From the NCBI RefSeq assembly GCF_000003855.2, contig NW_003101679.1, positions 2,455,379 to 2,519,378 on the forward strand: a stretch of DNA of 64,000 nucleotides, read 5' to 3'. The translations under genes were made by a program, and so were the position numbers. Below, piece after piece: positions 11,732-23,003 of this stretch; position 1 is the first letter of the stretch, and every line of letters starts with the position of its first letter. The notes under the pieces were generated by a model that saw only the letters and a list, made by a program, of their open reading frames with translations, ran no database searches and was not told the origin of the DNA. The stretch comes from Blastomyces gilchristii SLH14081. Taxonomy: Eukaryota; Ascomycota; Eurotiomycetes; Onygenales; Ajellomycetaceae.

Positions 11732-12238
11732 ATGGTTTCTGATCATATTTTCATGTCATTTTGCATGAATGTAAATACTGATATATTTGTTTTAATTTAT
11801 ATAGAATCTTCATGCATTGACAGATCTGCATTCACTGATAATTGTGACCTCAATATTGAATCATTGATTGAGAAATTGAGAAATGTGATAATGAGGAAAT
11901 TGACTGTGTCATGTGTGACTGAGTCTCTCATATTCTCTTCTACTCTCTCTGTTTCTTTCTCTGCTGCTCTCTCTCAATCTTCTACACCTGTTTCTGTATC
12001 TGGTTTTCTCACTACTGCTATCCCTGTTTCTGAGACTCTCACTCTCACTACTTCTGCTCTCACTGCTTCTACTCTCTCTGTCTCTGCTGCTTCTGCTGTT
12101 ATCATCAGCTCTCTTCATTTCAAGAAGATGTTACATAGGCTTAGTGAATCATGTTTCTCAGTATATACACTTTCATTCTTTTTACTGATCTCTAGAACAA
12201 TTTATTGTATGAAGACTGTATATGATATAACTATCTGA
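11732..12238 (+). CDS. Ser/Thr-rich ORF, 168 codons, antisense in gypsy 2
   Basis: One of the longest uninterrupted frames in a window where stops are dense, in the stretch between the gypsy 2 integrase and its 3' LTR, antisense to the element. The N-terminal third contains LNIESLIEKLRNVIMRKL, possibly amphipathic; the middle is low-complexity Ser, Thr, Ala and Leu. I do not recognise it. The opposite strand has a 69-codon frame rich in Arg, Ser and Glu, so the openness may simply reflect the TCT/AGA-rich base composition. It could be an accessory antisense ORF of the retrotransposon, a captured gene exon or chance. Low confidence that it is translated. Confidence 0.3.
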   Translation: MVSDHIFMSFCMNVNTDIFVLIYIESSCIDRSAFTDNCDLNIESLIEKLRNVIMRKLTVSCVTESLIFSSTLSVSFSAALSQSSTPVSVSGFLTTAIPVSETLTLTTSALTASTLSVSAASAVIISSLHFKKMLHRLSESCFSVYTLSFFLLISRTIYCMKTVYDITI

Positions 12239-12344
12239 AGCTCAGTTACAGATACTGATTATTACATTCATTTTAAGTATTTATAATGAGATAATTATGT
12301 ATTCATATCAGAGAATTATCTCTCTTCTCAACAGTGTTAAGAGT

Positions 12345-12392
12345 GTAAGTCTTTTTCTTTTTCATCTTTTCTTCTAACACTAATTTTCTCAG
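12345..12392 (+). other. Candidate fungal-type intron, 48 bp
   Basis: Plus-strand segment with a perfect donor GTAAGT, a pyrimidine-rich middle, a ctaac branch-point-like motif at 12374-12378 and a CAG acceptor. The size fits fungal introns. It lies between the two antisense ORFs of gypsy 2 and, if real, argues for a plus-strand transcript there. The following exon would run GEIVMSFIMHKVMIST and meets a stop at about 12570. Confidence 0.35.
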
Positions 12393-12855
12393 GGGAAATT
12401 GTTATGAGTTTTATCATGCATAAAGTCATGATATCTACAGATATTAAGAAACTTTTTATAACTGTTAAATTCAATATTGTGAATACATCTGCTCTGATGA
12501 ATATCTTCAGAATGATTAACTCATATCAGTCTATTCTCTACTGTTTGTCATCTGACTTTGTGATATAGGTGAAGAATATCTGTGTTTTCAGAAACAGAAA
12601 CACAGATATTGTACTCTTTTACACTTATAAGTGTGAGACTCATACATCTTATCTAAGATGTTATTATGAGAACAGACTGTTCATACACTGCATTCTGCTT
12701 TCTATACTCTCATGTCTCTCTCTCTCTTTCTGAGAAGTCTCATACATGTTGTAATTAGGTATACAACTCTAAGATCAGTGAATGGCTATTCAGTAACTAT
12801 TCTCATCTCTGATTTTGCAGTTTTTATATACTAATAATGATTCTTAGTTACTTCA

Positions 12856-13272
12856 GTGCTGGAGATTATTTTAATTGAAGATAATAACACTGTTAAGACT
12901 ATTCTCTGTCACTCTCAAGCTTCTCTCAGCACTTTCTCTTTCTCTTTTACAGAGAAGATTGTGTGCACACTGAGTTATAAGTATTCAGTCTTAGATAATT
13001 TCTGCTATCATTTATCTGATTCTGTGCTCTCTCTCTCTTCTGTTTCTTCTGTCTCTACTCTCTCTGTTCTTACTTCTGATTCTGTGAGTCTCATACTCTT
13101 CTTCAATTTTTCTACATGCATGTGTACATATTTCTATATTGATATTTCAGTTAATCTTGTAATAAATGATATTAATGTTGTACACAGAGTGATAGAGAAA
13201 TTGAAGACATGTACAGTGTTATTACAAGAGCAGCTTGCAGTTCTCAAATCTCTTATAAATATTAAGTTTTAA
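12856..13272 (+). CDS. Unknown ORF, 138 codons, antisense in gypsy 2
   Basis: Second long plus-strand frame in the same unexplained gypsy 2 segment. It has a Ser/Val/Leu-rich middle and a C-terminus DINVVHRVIEKLKTCTVLLQ that could form a short helix or coiled coil. Its DIN...VIEKLK piece is loosely similar to LNIESLIEKLRN in the upstream ORF, so the two may be related exons or duplicates. There is no recognised family. A branch-like tactaat and a cttcag acceptor-like motif precede it. Chance openness from biased composition remains possible. Confidence 0.3.
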   Translation: MLEIILIEDNNTVKTILCHSQASLSTFSFSFTEKIVCTLSYKYSVLDNFCYHLSDSVLSLSSVSSVSTLSVLTSDSVSLILFFNFSTCMCTYFYIDISVNLVINDINVVHRVIEKLKTCTVLLQEQLAVLKSLINIKF

Positions 13273-14000
13273 GATTTTCTTTGTTTTTTTAGTGTTTTTG
13301 AAGTAATATGATGTTGAAAATAGATTAAATGTGTGATGTATGAAAATAAATAACATGTATATAATAATATTTGTCTTTTACAGCTGACTTTTACAGTTGA
13401 TAACTAATTCATTATTTCTTCTCTTTCTTACACTTTTTCTTTGTCTGCTAGTCACTACTCTTACATGATCTCTATATAATACAGCATTTAATAACTAGAT
13501 TCAGCAGCTTTCATCTCTTATAATTCAATCTTATATATTATACTGGCTCTCTTCACCTGCTCAGATCACTACAGTGAATAGCTTATTGAAACTAATCTCA
13601 CTCAATCTCTGAGCATTCTCAGAGATCAAGATAACTTGATCTCACATATCTACAGATGTTTCAGATACTTCATTCTCTGTTATCTTCATAATTAGACTGA
13701 TATAAACAGTTAAATCTAACTCTGAATTTCTTTTACTTCTGTAATCTGACTTATATATAAGTCTGCTACTCTGAGACTGCTCTTTGCTGTGTTATACTCA
13801 CTGTTTACAGTGTGTTATTATACAACTGACTACAGTCTTATCACTTATTAAGGTATGATATTTATCTGATTTCTTTATTACTTCTCATTCTTTTCTTATA
13901 ATTATGAAAAGATTGAAATAAGTGAGATTATCTGATTCATAAGTGTCTATGATTTCTATTAGTTTATAAGACTTTTTAATTATAAGTCTCTTCTTTTTCA
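13273..14000. other. Gypsy 2 interior, no readable gene
   Basis: AT-rich, stop-dense sequence between the antisense ORFs and the integrase end. No domain could be read on either strand; it probably contains the decayed C-terminus of gypsy 2 pol. Confidence 0.5.
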
Positions 14001-16951
14001 ACACTGATGATAGTGCTGTAGATAACTATAATTCACTCAGATCTTATATCTTTATCTTTATAAGATATGAATCATTTATTAAGTTGTATAAGACTCATCT
14101 CTCTGATTCTTTCAATGCATATATTTTCAGAGAATGTAATTTGAGTATTTTATATAACTTAAATCATCTAGATTGAAACTTCTCAGAACTCTCATTACAT
14201 ACAAGAACTCACATTTTCATCTTGAGACTTGATTTCTTAACTAGTGAGTCTCATATTGCTTTTGATTGAATTGCTCAGTTCAGGAGTAACTCATGCACTA
14301 TTGCACATATGTGACTGATCTCTTTCAATCTTGATTTCATATTCACAACTGCTGCATCTGTGACTGTTGTATTCATAACTGCTGTTTTCTTCTCTATCTT
14401 TTCTGAAGCATTCTCTGAGATGTGTGGATGCAATTCATACAACAGGTAGAATGATGAATGCTTAAAGACTGCATGCTGCTGAATTTATGTGACTAATAGC
14501 ATCTGACTGAGATATTCATTTCATAGTGTCATAGACTTGCTCATTAGATATTTCATCAGCATGTTGCTTAGAATTTTATTCAAGTACTTCATCTTTCTGT
14601 CCCAGTGGCTGAATGATTAATGCAGTCATCTGGTAGTGTCTTGGTGTGGGAAACCAGGGTGTGTAAGTTCAAAATCTGCAGGAGATACATTAAATCCGGA
14701 ACTCAAGCATCTCAGGTTCTTAATAAATACAGAGATGTACAAATCACTTCAATCAAATTGCTCTATGTTCCTGGACTGAGAAGCTATTATCACATGTATC
14801 TAATTGTCACTTCTGTGTATTTTTCTATGTTCTTGTTATCTTGGCATGATCTCAACATCTGTATTTTCTCCTGTATAATCAACACTTGGCCTGTATTTAA
14901 CATCATGTGAGAACTCATTATAAGCTTCACTTGCATATGAGTATAATGAAAGAATAATAATAATAATAATAACTTCATCTTTCTGTTTATTCATAGATGA
15001 TATAATGTTGTTCTACAATATCTTATCTATAACTAATTCATGAAATGTCTCATTACTTCTTCTATGAGATTCACACTATAATCAGTTAGAATCTCACACA
15101 GCATTTCATAGTTAATATATATCTCATTATGTAGAAACTTCATTATTATCTTCTTCATTATCTCTGAAACTGCTTTCATAACTGATCAGTCAGTAGCATA
15201 GTCAATAGCAGTGATTATTCAATAATTTTCATTTAATGTTTATGACAGTATGTCTATATGATTCATTTCTTATTATTTGAACAGTTGTATTATATATTTC
15301 ATCTAATGATGCACTTTCTTGTATTCTAATCCTTTCTTAAATTCTTTCACAATCTGGTAATTTGAGCACTTATGAGCATACATCTGAATGTTCTCAGTCA
15401 TGCTTGGCCAGTATACTCTTGATTTAAGTACACTCATGAGTTCAGAGCTTTCTAAGTGACTGAATTTCTTGTGTATTTAAGTCATTAAGTCATATCTAAA
15501 TGAATATTCTAGATAGAGAGCTTCTACATATTCTAGATAATAGTAAAGCATAACATCATTTTTCAATTTTCTCAGCTTGAAGTTTGAAAGCATCTCTTAT
15601 ACTACTTTTACAAGACACTTGTTATTTATTATCTTGCTATTTCTCAAGTAAGAGATTATTATATTCACTCATTCTGATTTCTTATATTCTCTCAGTGTGT
15701 TTAACACAAACTTCTCTTATATCTAGTTCACAGAACTCTCATCTATAAAACCAGATCTGTACCTGATTACATCAGATATCACAGCATTCAATTCCTTTCA
15801 GTATTTAATATAAAGATTATACACTTAGAACTCTGAGATTCAATATACTAAATATTTGAAAGATTTCATTATTAATTATAGATAGATAAGACTCTCATGA
15901 TTTATAATCACTGTTGTTATATACTTATTATTAATATATCTATCTCATAACATCAGTATGTGCTTGATCACTAGCAATTTCTTTTCATATACTGAGTAAT
16001 TGAGCTCAGTATCTGATAGTTTCCTACTATTATATATTTCTGAGTGCAGCTTGTTATTCTTATTCATCTGCAGAAGAGTGTCTCTAATAGCTTATGCAGA
16101 TATATCTATCTTAATGTAGAAAGATTTATCATGATCTGATTGAATAAGCACTGAGAATGTTATCATATATTTTCTTAGTATAAGAAAGACCTCTTCACAC
16201 ACAGTATTTCAGATGATTGAATGAAACTTCTTCTTTCACAGATTTGCATTCATTTCTCTTAAGAGATCTGGGAGTGATATAGATATTCATGTGAAATCTT
16301 TGATAAATCTGCAGTAGTATGAGATCAATTCAAGAAATTATTGTACATGATGTACATTTCTCAGCTGTGATCAATTTGCTATGATATTCAATTTCTTCAG
16401 AATGAGATGAATATAGTCATCACTTATTATATTTCTCACAAACTTCAACTCTTTCATTTCAAACACATACTTAATTAATTTGATATAGAGCTTATACTCT
16501 GTCAGAGTTATAAGCACTTCATTAAGATACTTCAGATGTTTATTGTATGAGTTTAAGAAGACTAGAATATTATTCAGATATATAAGATATGAGATTTCAT
16601 TCTGTTTATAAAGAATCATATTCATCATTGTTTAAAAGATGACAGATATATTTATCAGACTGAATAATATTATCAGGCATTCAATCTTCTCTCATTGTAT
16701 ATTAAATACAGTTCACAGTACTGACAGTTCATCTACACAGATTCATCAATATTCTGAGAGAAGATTAATCTTTGATAGATATCAGACATTTCTGACTGTA
16801 TTCAACTGTTGTTGAATCTATGACAGTGAATATTCATTCTTGATTATAAGCTTATTCAATGCTTGATAATTAATACACATTCATCACTTCTCACTCACCT
16901 TCTTTATAAATAGAACTGAGAAGCTCTACATACTTGATGAGAGTTATATAA
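14000..16951 (-). pseudogene. Gypsy 2 pol: RT end, RNase H, integrase (SINE 2 inside)
   Basis: Minus strand. The RT active site reads YLNNILVF at 16580-16557 (YLDD in active copies), followed by SYNKHLKYLNEVLITL and the FVRNIIS segment, all typical of Ty3/gypsy RT. The integrase zinc finger is clear at about 15425-15330: RVYWPSMTENIQMYAHKCSN then YQIVKEFKKG. The 5' part of RT is separated by gypsy 1 and continues at 28392. SINE 2 interrupts the integrase C-terminal part. There are numerous stops, many TGA. A catalytic Asp-to-Asn change makes RT inactive regardless of stops. Confidence 0.82.
14601..14971 (+). mobile_element. SINE 2 (tRNA-derived), 371 bp
   Basis: The head cccagtggctgaatgatt is a mutated form of the SINE 3 head; the B box region reads aagttcaaaatct. 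The tail is (TAA)n after gagtataatgaaagaa. A 15-bp direct repeat acttcatctttctgt flanks it (14586-14600 and 14972-14986). It is inserted into gypsy 2 integrase sequence. The box mutations probably impair Pol III transcription. Confidence 0.92.
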
Positions 16952-17269
16952 TGTGGCAGGCTGTGCCTGATCAATTATATAGACTATTCTGTTACACTTC
17001 ACAGATTCCTACTGCTCTGATTCTCAGTTACTGATTCTCAGCTGAAAATCCATGAAATTTCTATTCTTCTACTCTAAAGCTTCACTGTACACAAAAACCC
17101 CTATTCTTTCACCCTGAAATTCCACTGTGTACATCATCATATACATGTATAAATATTCACTTCAATTACTGATTCTCACACTTTCTCTTTCTTTTCTTCT
17201 CTAACATTTTTCACTTTGTTATATAAGACCTATATATTATATCAATCTATTCAGTGTAGGCCTCTTACA
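16952..17269 (+). repeat. Gypsy 1 5' LTR, 318 bp
   Basis: Begins tgtggcaggctgtgcctgat and ends gcctcttaca, TG...CA. Aligns with the pristine solo LTR 41141-41460 (opposite strand). A TATA-like motif gtataaata lies at about 17145-17155, a plausible Pol II promoter position for the genomic RNA. Confidence 0.9.
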
Positions 17270-18660
17270 CTTGAAAAATGTTCATCATCTTCTTATTAGA
17301 AATGATTATTTATTGAGAAGATATGTGAACACATAACAATGTGTAAGAAATAGAGAAACAGTCAATTATTTAAGCAGACACTGAGTTCTCAGATAGAAGC
17401 TTACTCATCAGTCATTCTGACCCTGCAATAAGATCTTACAAAGAGAACAAGATCTTACAAAGAGAATGTCAGTGAAAGACATGAGAGTTCTGACACTACA
17501 GATGTATGAGATATTCATACAATTACACTTCTTCTGATTTCACAGATATCACACATTCAATAATCAATATAATCATGTCTAACAATAGTATAAGAGAACT
17601 CTCAAACATGAGCATAGACACAGTGTCACAGTGACTGTGAGCAATGTTGAAATTATAATAACAATAAATAGCTGATATGCATGCAACTCAATAACATTAA
17701 TATGAAGAAATTTAACAATTATCTCAAAAAGAAATCCCTGCACAGACAATTTCAATACTGACAGAATTGAATATAAAAGCACTGAAAGAACACTTAGATG
17801 CTTCTGTATATTTCAATACTTTCAATCTCACTCTCTACCCATTATGAAGGATGGAAATGCTCACAAAACTGAGTATAGATGAAGATATCATCAGTTCACT
17901 AAACAATCAAAATTAGTATATCAATGAATGATTGAAGAATCATATGAAACAGAAGTTTCATTCATGAATGAAAGCATGTGAATCAGCATTGTGAATATCT
18001 GATAATATTATTAAACATCTTGATATTCTGTTCTGAGACACTGTCATGCAATAGAAAGTATTAGATTAATTACAGAGCATCTGACAGAGAAATACTTCTC
18101 TTATAACATTCATTCCTGACTTCAACATCAAGATTCTAGAAGCAGATGATCAATCTTGAGAGGATTGAGTGAAGATTAGTATACTCAAGAAGATATTAAC
18201 TTTTGAACTCTTACAGGTTCTTGTAAGTGTGGACAAAGACCAGACTTATGAAGATTTCTACACACAGCTTCAGATATTGAATAATCATCTTATCAAGCTC
18301 AAGAGTATACAGAATAGTGATAGAAGATATTACACTCACACATCTGTGCTGAGGAATAAGTCAGTCACTCACACACCTGTGCTGAGGAATAACAATAATG
18401 ATGTAGGTGCTATGAACTGAGTAGACTCAAATGTCTATATATAAGCAAGAATCTCTCTCATCTGAACAGGCTTTTAAGTCTCTGAGATCACTTCTGAAGA
18501 AGTCACTGATCAATATTAACAAGAAGTATGCATCAACAGTAACTGATCAGAGCATATTACTTTCAACTGTTAATCAGTCTTCATATCTTCTCATTCAAAG
18601 AATGGATCAGTGTCTGTTCACATCAATCACATTATATTAGAGAAGAATTTGAAAGATAAC
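17270..18660 (+). pseudogene. Gypsy 1 gag region, degenerate
   Basis: Coding on the plus strand between the 5' LTR and the protease. Open pieces include 18169-18420 (ILKKILTFELLQVLVSVDKD...) and 18431-18640 (QESLSSEQAFKSLRSLLKKS), and the second is conserved in gypsy 3 on its minus strand (37896-37690), which supports real coding. A ~33-bp tandem duplication at about 18328-18393 (cactcacacatctgtgctga, then a near copy) adds a repeat to the protein. Stops and shifts break the frame. It is the capsid/nucleocapsid precursor by position; no zinc knuckle was identified with confidence. Confidence 0.65.
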
Positions 18661-18759
18661 TATGAGAATTTCTCAATAAAACAGGGAAAAGATTAGCTTC
18701 TGTTTAAATTTGCAAGAAGAAGCTTGAAGAGGTCAGACAACAATAATTTAAAGAGAAAA

Positions 18760-21700
18760 TGATAATGAATGCAATTCTTATATCTACTGTAATAGATAAC
18801 ATGTATAATATGAAAGCCATGATAGACAGTGATCTATATCATTACACAATGATTAAATCTTCAATTAAAAGACATTATAATCTTCAGCATATTCTCTTAT
18901 CAAGACCCTGACTTCTCACAGGATTTGATGATTTAAAAGACATTTACACTTGTTACATAATGAAACTAAATGTAGATGTTGAAGAATATCAATATGAAGA
19001 TGTCTATGCATACAAAGTTAAGAATCTTAACTATGATCTTATGCTACAACTTATCTGACTATCTGAACAAGGCATCTTACTAAATACTCAAAATAGGAGC
19101 TTAATATTCTCTAACAATGATAGAATTCACAAAGATGATATTTACAAGACTATGAATCTTATACAGATCTCTGTCAACACTTATGAAATGCTCTGAAAAA
19201 GAAGTCATTATCAAAACTACTGATACAGTCACTGACAAAGTCACTGATGATAAAATCATATATCAATCTATTTCATCAGTCTGACTGATATTAAGAAAGC
19301 TCTAGAAAAGGTATTCTGTACTATAATAACAGATTCTCACACAAAACTCTCTTAATAATATTATGAATATCTAGATGTCTTCTGATAAGACAATATTATG
19401 AATATACCTTCTTTACAGGGTCAGAAGTGAATCACAGTATTAAGTTAGAAAAGAAGAATGATAAGAACTCTGAGTTACTGTGAGACTCTCTTTATAATAT
19501 GTCTTAAGATGAACTCCTTCTTCAGAAGAAGACACTCAATGATCTGTTGAGTAAGAAATTCATATATATTAGCAACTCTTTCACTGCAGCTTCTATTCTC
19601 TTTGCAAAGAAGTCAGATAAAGAACTCTGATTCTGTGTGAACTGTTAAGATCTGAACAGATTGACAAAGAAAAATTGTTATCTTTTATCTCTCATTAATG
19701 AAACTCTAGCACATATCAGATAAGCTCAATGATTTACAAAGCTAGATATCATCACTGCATTTTATAAGATTTGTATCAATGAAGAAAATGAATGACTTAC
19801 AGTATTTCAAACACATTATGATCTCTTTGAATGAGTAGTCACACTCTTTGAACTGACTAACACTCTCAGTACATTTCAGAAGTATATCAACTGAGTACTC
19901 TGAGATTTCCTTGATAAGTTTGTATCTGTATATCTAGATGATATTCTCATCTTCACTGACAGATTCAGAAAAGAATATCAAGAACACATGTAGAAGATAT
20001 TACAATGATTATAAGAGACAGCACTATTCATAGATATTGACAAGTGTGATTTCAAAGTCAAGAGTATAAAATATCTAGGCTTTATCATAGAAGCTGATAA
20101 GAGAATTCAAATGAATTCTGAGAAAGTCTCTGCTATTCTTGAGTGAGAGACTTCATATACTGTAAATGATGTATGAAGCTTCATTGAATTCACTAACTTC
20201 TATCAGCAATTCATACAAAACTTCTCAGATATCATGAGATCACTTACAGAACTCACTAAGAAAGACTCAGTATTTCAATGATTAGCAGATACTGAAGCTG
20301 CATTTATACTGATGAAGAAGATGTTTATTAATATCTCTTTACTGATAATATTCAATTCTGATCATGAGACAGTTATTGAAGCTGATTTCTCTGACTATGT
20401 CACAGAAGAAGCTATATTGCAATATGATGATAAAGATGTCTTATAATCATGCATCTTCATGTCTAAGAAACTGAGTCTCACTGAATACAACTATGAGATC
20501 TATGACAAGAAACTTCTTGTAATTGTACACTGTCTAGAAGAATGAGACTCTGAACTTCAAAGCATCTCTGAATTTAAGATAATCACAGATCATAAGAATC
20601 TCAAGTACTTCATAACTATCTGTAAACTTATCAAATGACAGATGCAATGATCTGAGTTCTTAAGTCACTTTTATTTTATAATACACTACCATTCTGGCAG
20701 CCAGAACTCAATGACAGATGCTCTCTTATAATGAGAGTAAGATATGTCATGCAATATAACAGATACTCACTGAATGAATCAAGAGTATCAGCTCTTGAAT
20801 TCAAAGATATTAGTTGATCAGAATGAAACAGCTCAAAACACTATACATGCCTCTTCAATTAGAACTGTCACTGATATCTCAACTTCTTCTGAATCTATAT
20901 TAGATGAACTATGACATACAGCAGCTCAAACTGATAAACTTCTTCAAACACTTACTGAAGTAGTATAATAAGAAGCATTCTGATTTTTCTCAGAACTATG
21001 TATAAGAACTGACATCTCAGAATGTTCAATTAATGATAATCACACTCTATAATTTCATAAATGACACTGAGTCTCTTACTCTGAACTCTTACACACCTGG
21101 ATAATACAAGAGATGCATGACTCTTATATAATCAGTTATTCAGGTTGTGAATAACTGTATTAGATGATATCTTAAGAGTTCTACTGACTCAAGATATTAA
21201 ACAGTATCACACATTTCATCTGAAACTGTAATCATTATTCCTCTATTATCTTGTGAAAAAACTGTAGAAAAGACCTGGTGAAATCACTTAATAGTTCTGA
21301 TAGAATCTGATAAGATGTGATAATTGCCTTTGCTGTTGATCTCTCTGAGAGTAAGAGTTGTAGAAATATTCTGATCATCATGAACTGATTGAGCAAGAGT
21401 GTAATATTAAAATCTTGTGATAAGATGAATACTAAACAAGTCACTGAAAGCTTTTCTAAGAAGCTCATTCTATTGAATACATGAATTGCTGAGATCTATA
21501 GTATCAGATCAGAGCTGTTAATTCATGAGTACTCTCTGAACAAGAATCTGTCAAGTTCTCAAGATTATACACTGGTTATTAACTATTTATTACTCTGAGA
21601 CTGATAATGCATCAGAACAGATAATTCAGACTGTAAAGAATTATCTTTATAAGTTCTACAATTACTTATAAGATAATTGATATGATCTTCTTCTACACAC

Positions 21701-22366
21701 TGAAGTCACTATCAATGATTGAGATGCTGTTTTAACAGATGTAAGTCTGTTCTTTCTCACATACAGATATTATATGAAAGTACTGAATCTTCTAGAGATT
21801 ATACATTTCACACTGAATCTTCACAGTCTGATTCAGATTACTGATAATATAGTAATAAAGCTCTGAGACATCTGTGATTGAGCAGAAGCCTTCATGATAA
21901 GCACTAAACAGAATTAAGAAGATTCAATCAATGTTCACTGAGACTTTACTGAGCAATATAAGATAGAAGATCCAGTATAATTGAATCTTAAGAATATACA
22001 GTTCATATACTCATCTCACACACTAAATTATCATTATATAAAGTATAAAGTGATAGAAGTTCTAGACAGTTATAACTATTATCTTGACATATCATCAGAG
22101 ATTTATAATCTCTTTCATATAAGCTTACTTCACTGCACTATCACTGATCTGCTTTCTTCTCAACTGACTTTCAACTGACAGCTGTCAGGAATCATAGAAG
22201 AAGATAATGAACTTGAATAGGAGATTGAAGATATTCTTGATAAGAGATTTCATGACTGCAGCTGATAATATCTTATGAAATGAATTAGCTATAATCATCT
22301 GATCTGAACTCTGAGTTTCACATTATCTGAGACTGCAGTCCTTGACTGATGAGAGCTACATAAAAT
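18760..22366 (+). pseudogene. Gypsy 1 pol: protease, RT, RNase H, integrase, chromodomain
   Basis: A protease-like segment MIDSDLYHYTMI occurs at about 18820. RT: KLDIITAFYKICINEENE near 19740-19795 and an intact active site YLDDILIF at 19931-19954. RNase H: about 20330-20730, with [19 protein letters not shown]. Integrase: about 21050-21950. A C-terminal chromodomain is readable at 22204-22350: EIEDILDKRFHDC, then YLMK, then ISYNHLI and TLSFTLSETAVLD, with TGA at expected Trp positions. This places the element among chromoviruses, whose chromodomains can direct integration to heterochromatin. There are many premature stops, so it is inactive. Confidence 0.88.
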
Positions 22367-22384
22367 CAAGAAGGAGAGAAGGAA
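22367..22384 (+). promoter_or_regulatory. Polypurine tract of gypsy 1
   Basis: The purine-rich run aagaaggagagaagga lies four bases before the 3' LTR, the normal position for plus-strand priming. Confidence 0.7.
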
Positions 22385-23003
22385 CTAATGTGACAGGCTG
22401 CACCTGATCAATTATATAGACTATTCTGTTACACTTCACAGATTTCTATCACTCTGAGTCTCAGTCACTGATCCTCAGCTGAAAATCTACAGAATTTCTA
22501 TTCTTTCACCCTGAAGCTGCATCATGTACAAAAACACCTATTCTTCTATCTCAAAGTTTCACTGTGTATGTCATCATGTACATGTATAACTATTCACTCT
22601 GATCACTGATTCTCACACTTTCTCTTTATTTATTATTATTATTATTATTCTTCAATTATAGATGTATGCAGTCAGAGACTATGACATCTACCTGAGAACT
22701 TTTAGTTCTCAGGATGTTTCCTATATCTGTAAAGTTAACTATTATACATTCATCAATTTCAGATATGCAAAATCAGAAAATTCCAGCTCAGAATACAAAA
22801 ACTGTTTACAAAATCCAGTGTTTTAACATCTTCTAATACTTTGAAATCATTTGACAATATCATGACAAAGGAAAAGAGAACACAGTCTTAAAGATAGACA
22901 TATTAACTAGATAGATAGAAAGGAATTGAAAGAAAAAGATAAAATAAAGAGAGACTGTAATAAAACAAATTATTAAAAGATAGTATATAGCTGTTTTAAC
23001 AGA

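Noticed and set aside
11909..12118. SR-protein-like frame on the minus strand (SRSSESRSSESE)
   Set aside because: It is the reverse of the TCT/CTC-rich Ser/Thr ORF; low-complexity composition gives Arg/Ser/Glu repeats on that strand by default.
14790..14978. Minus-strand frames over the SINE 3' halves (also 48502-48705)
   Set aside because: They begin in the (TAA)n tail, read as Leu runs, and continue through non-coding SINE body.
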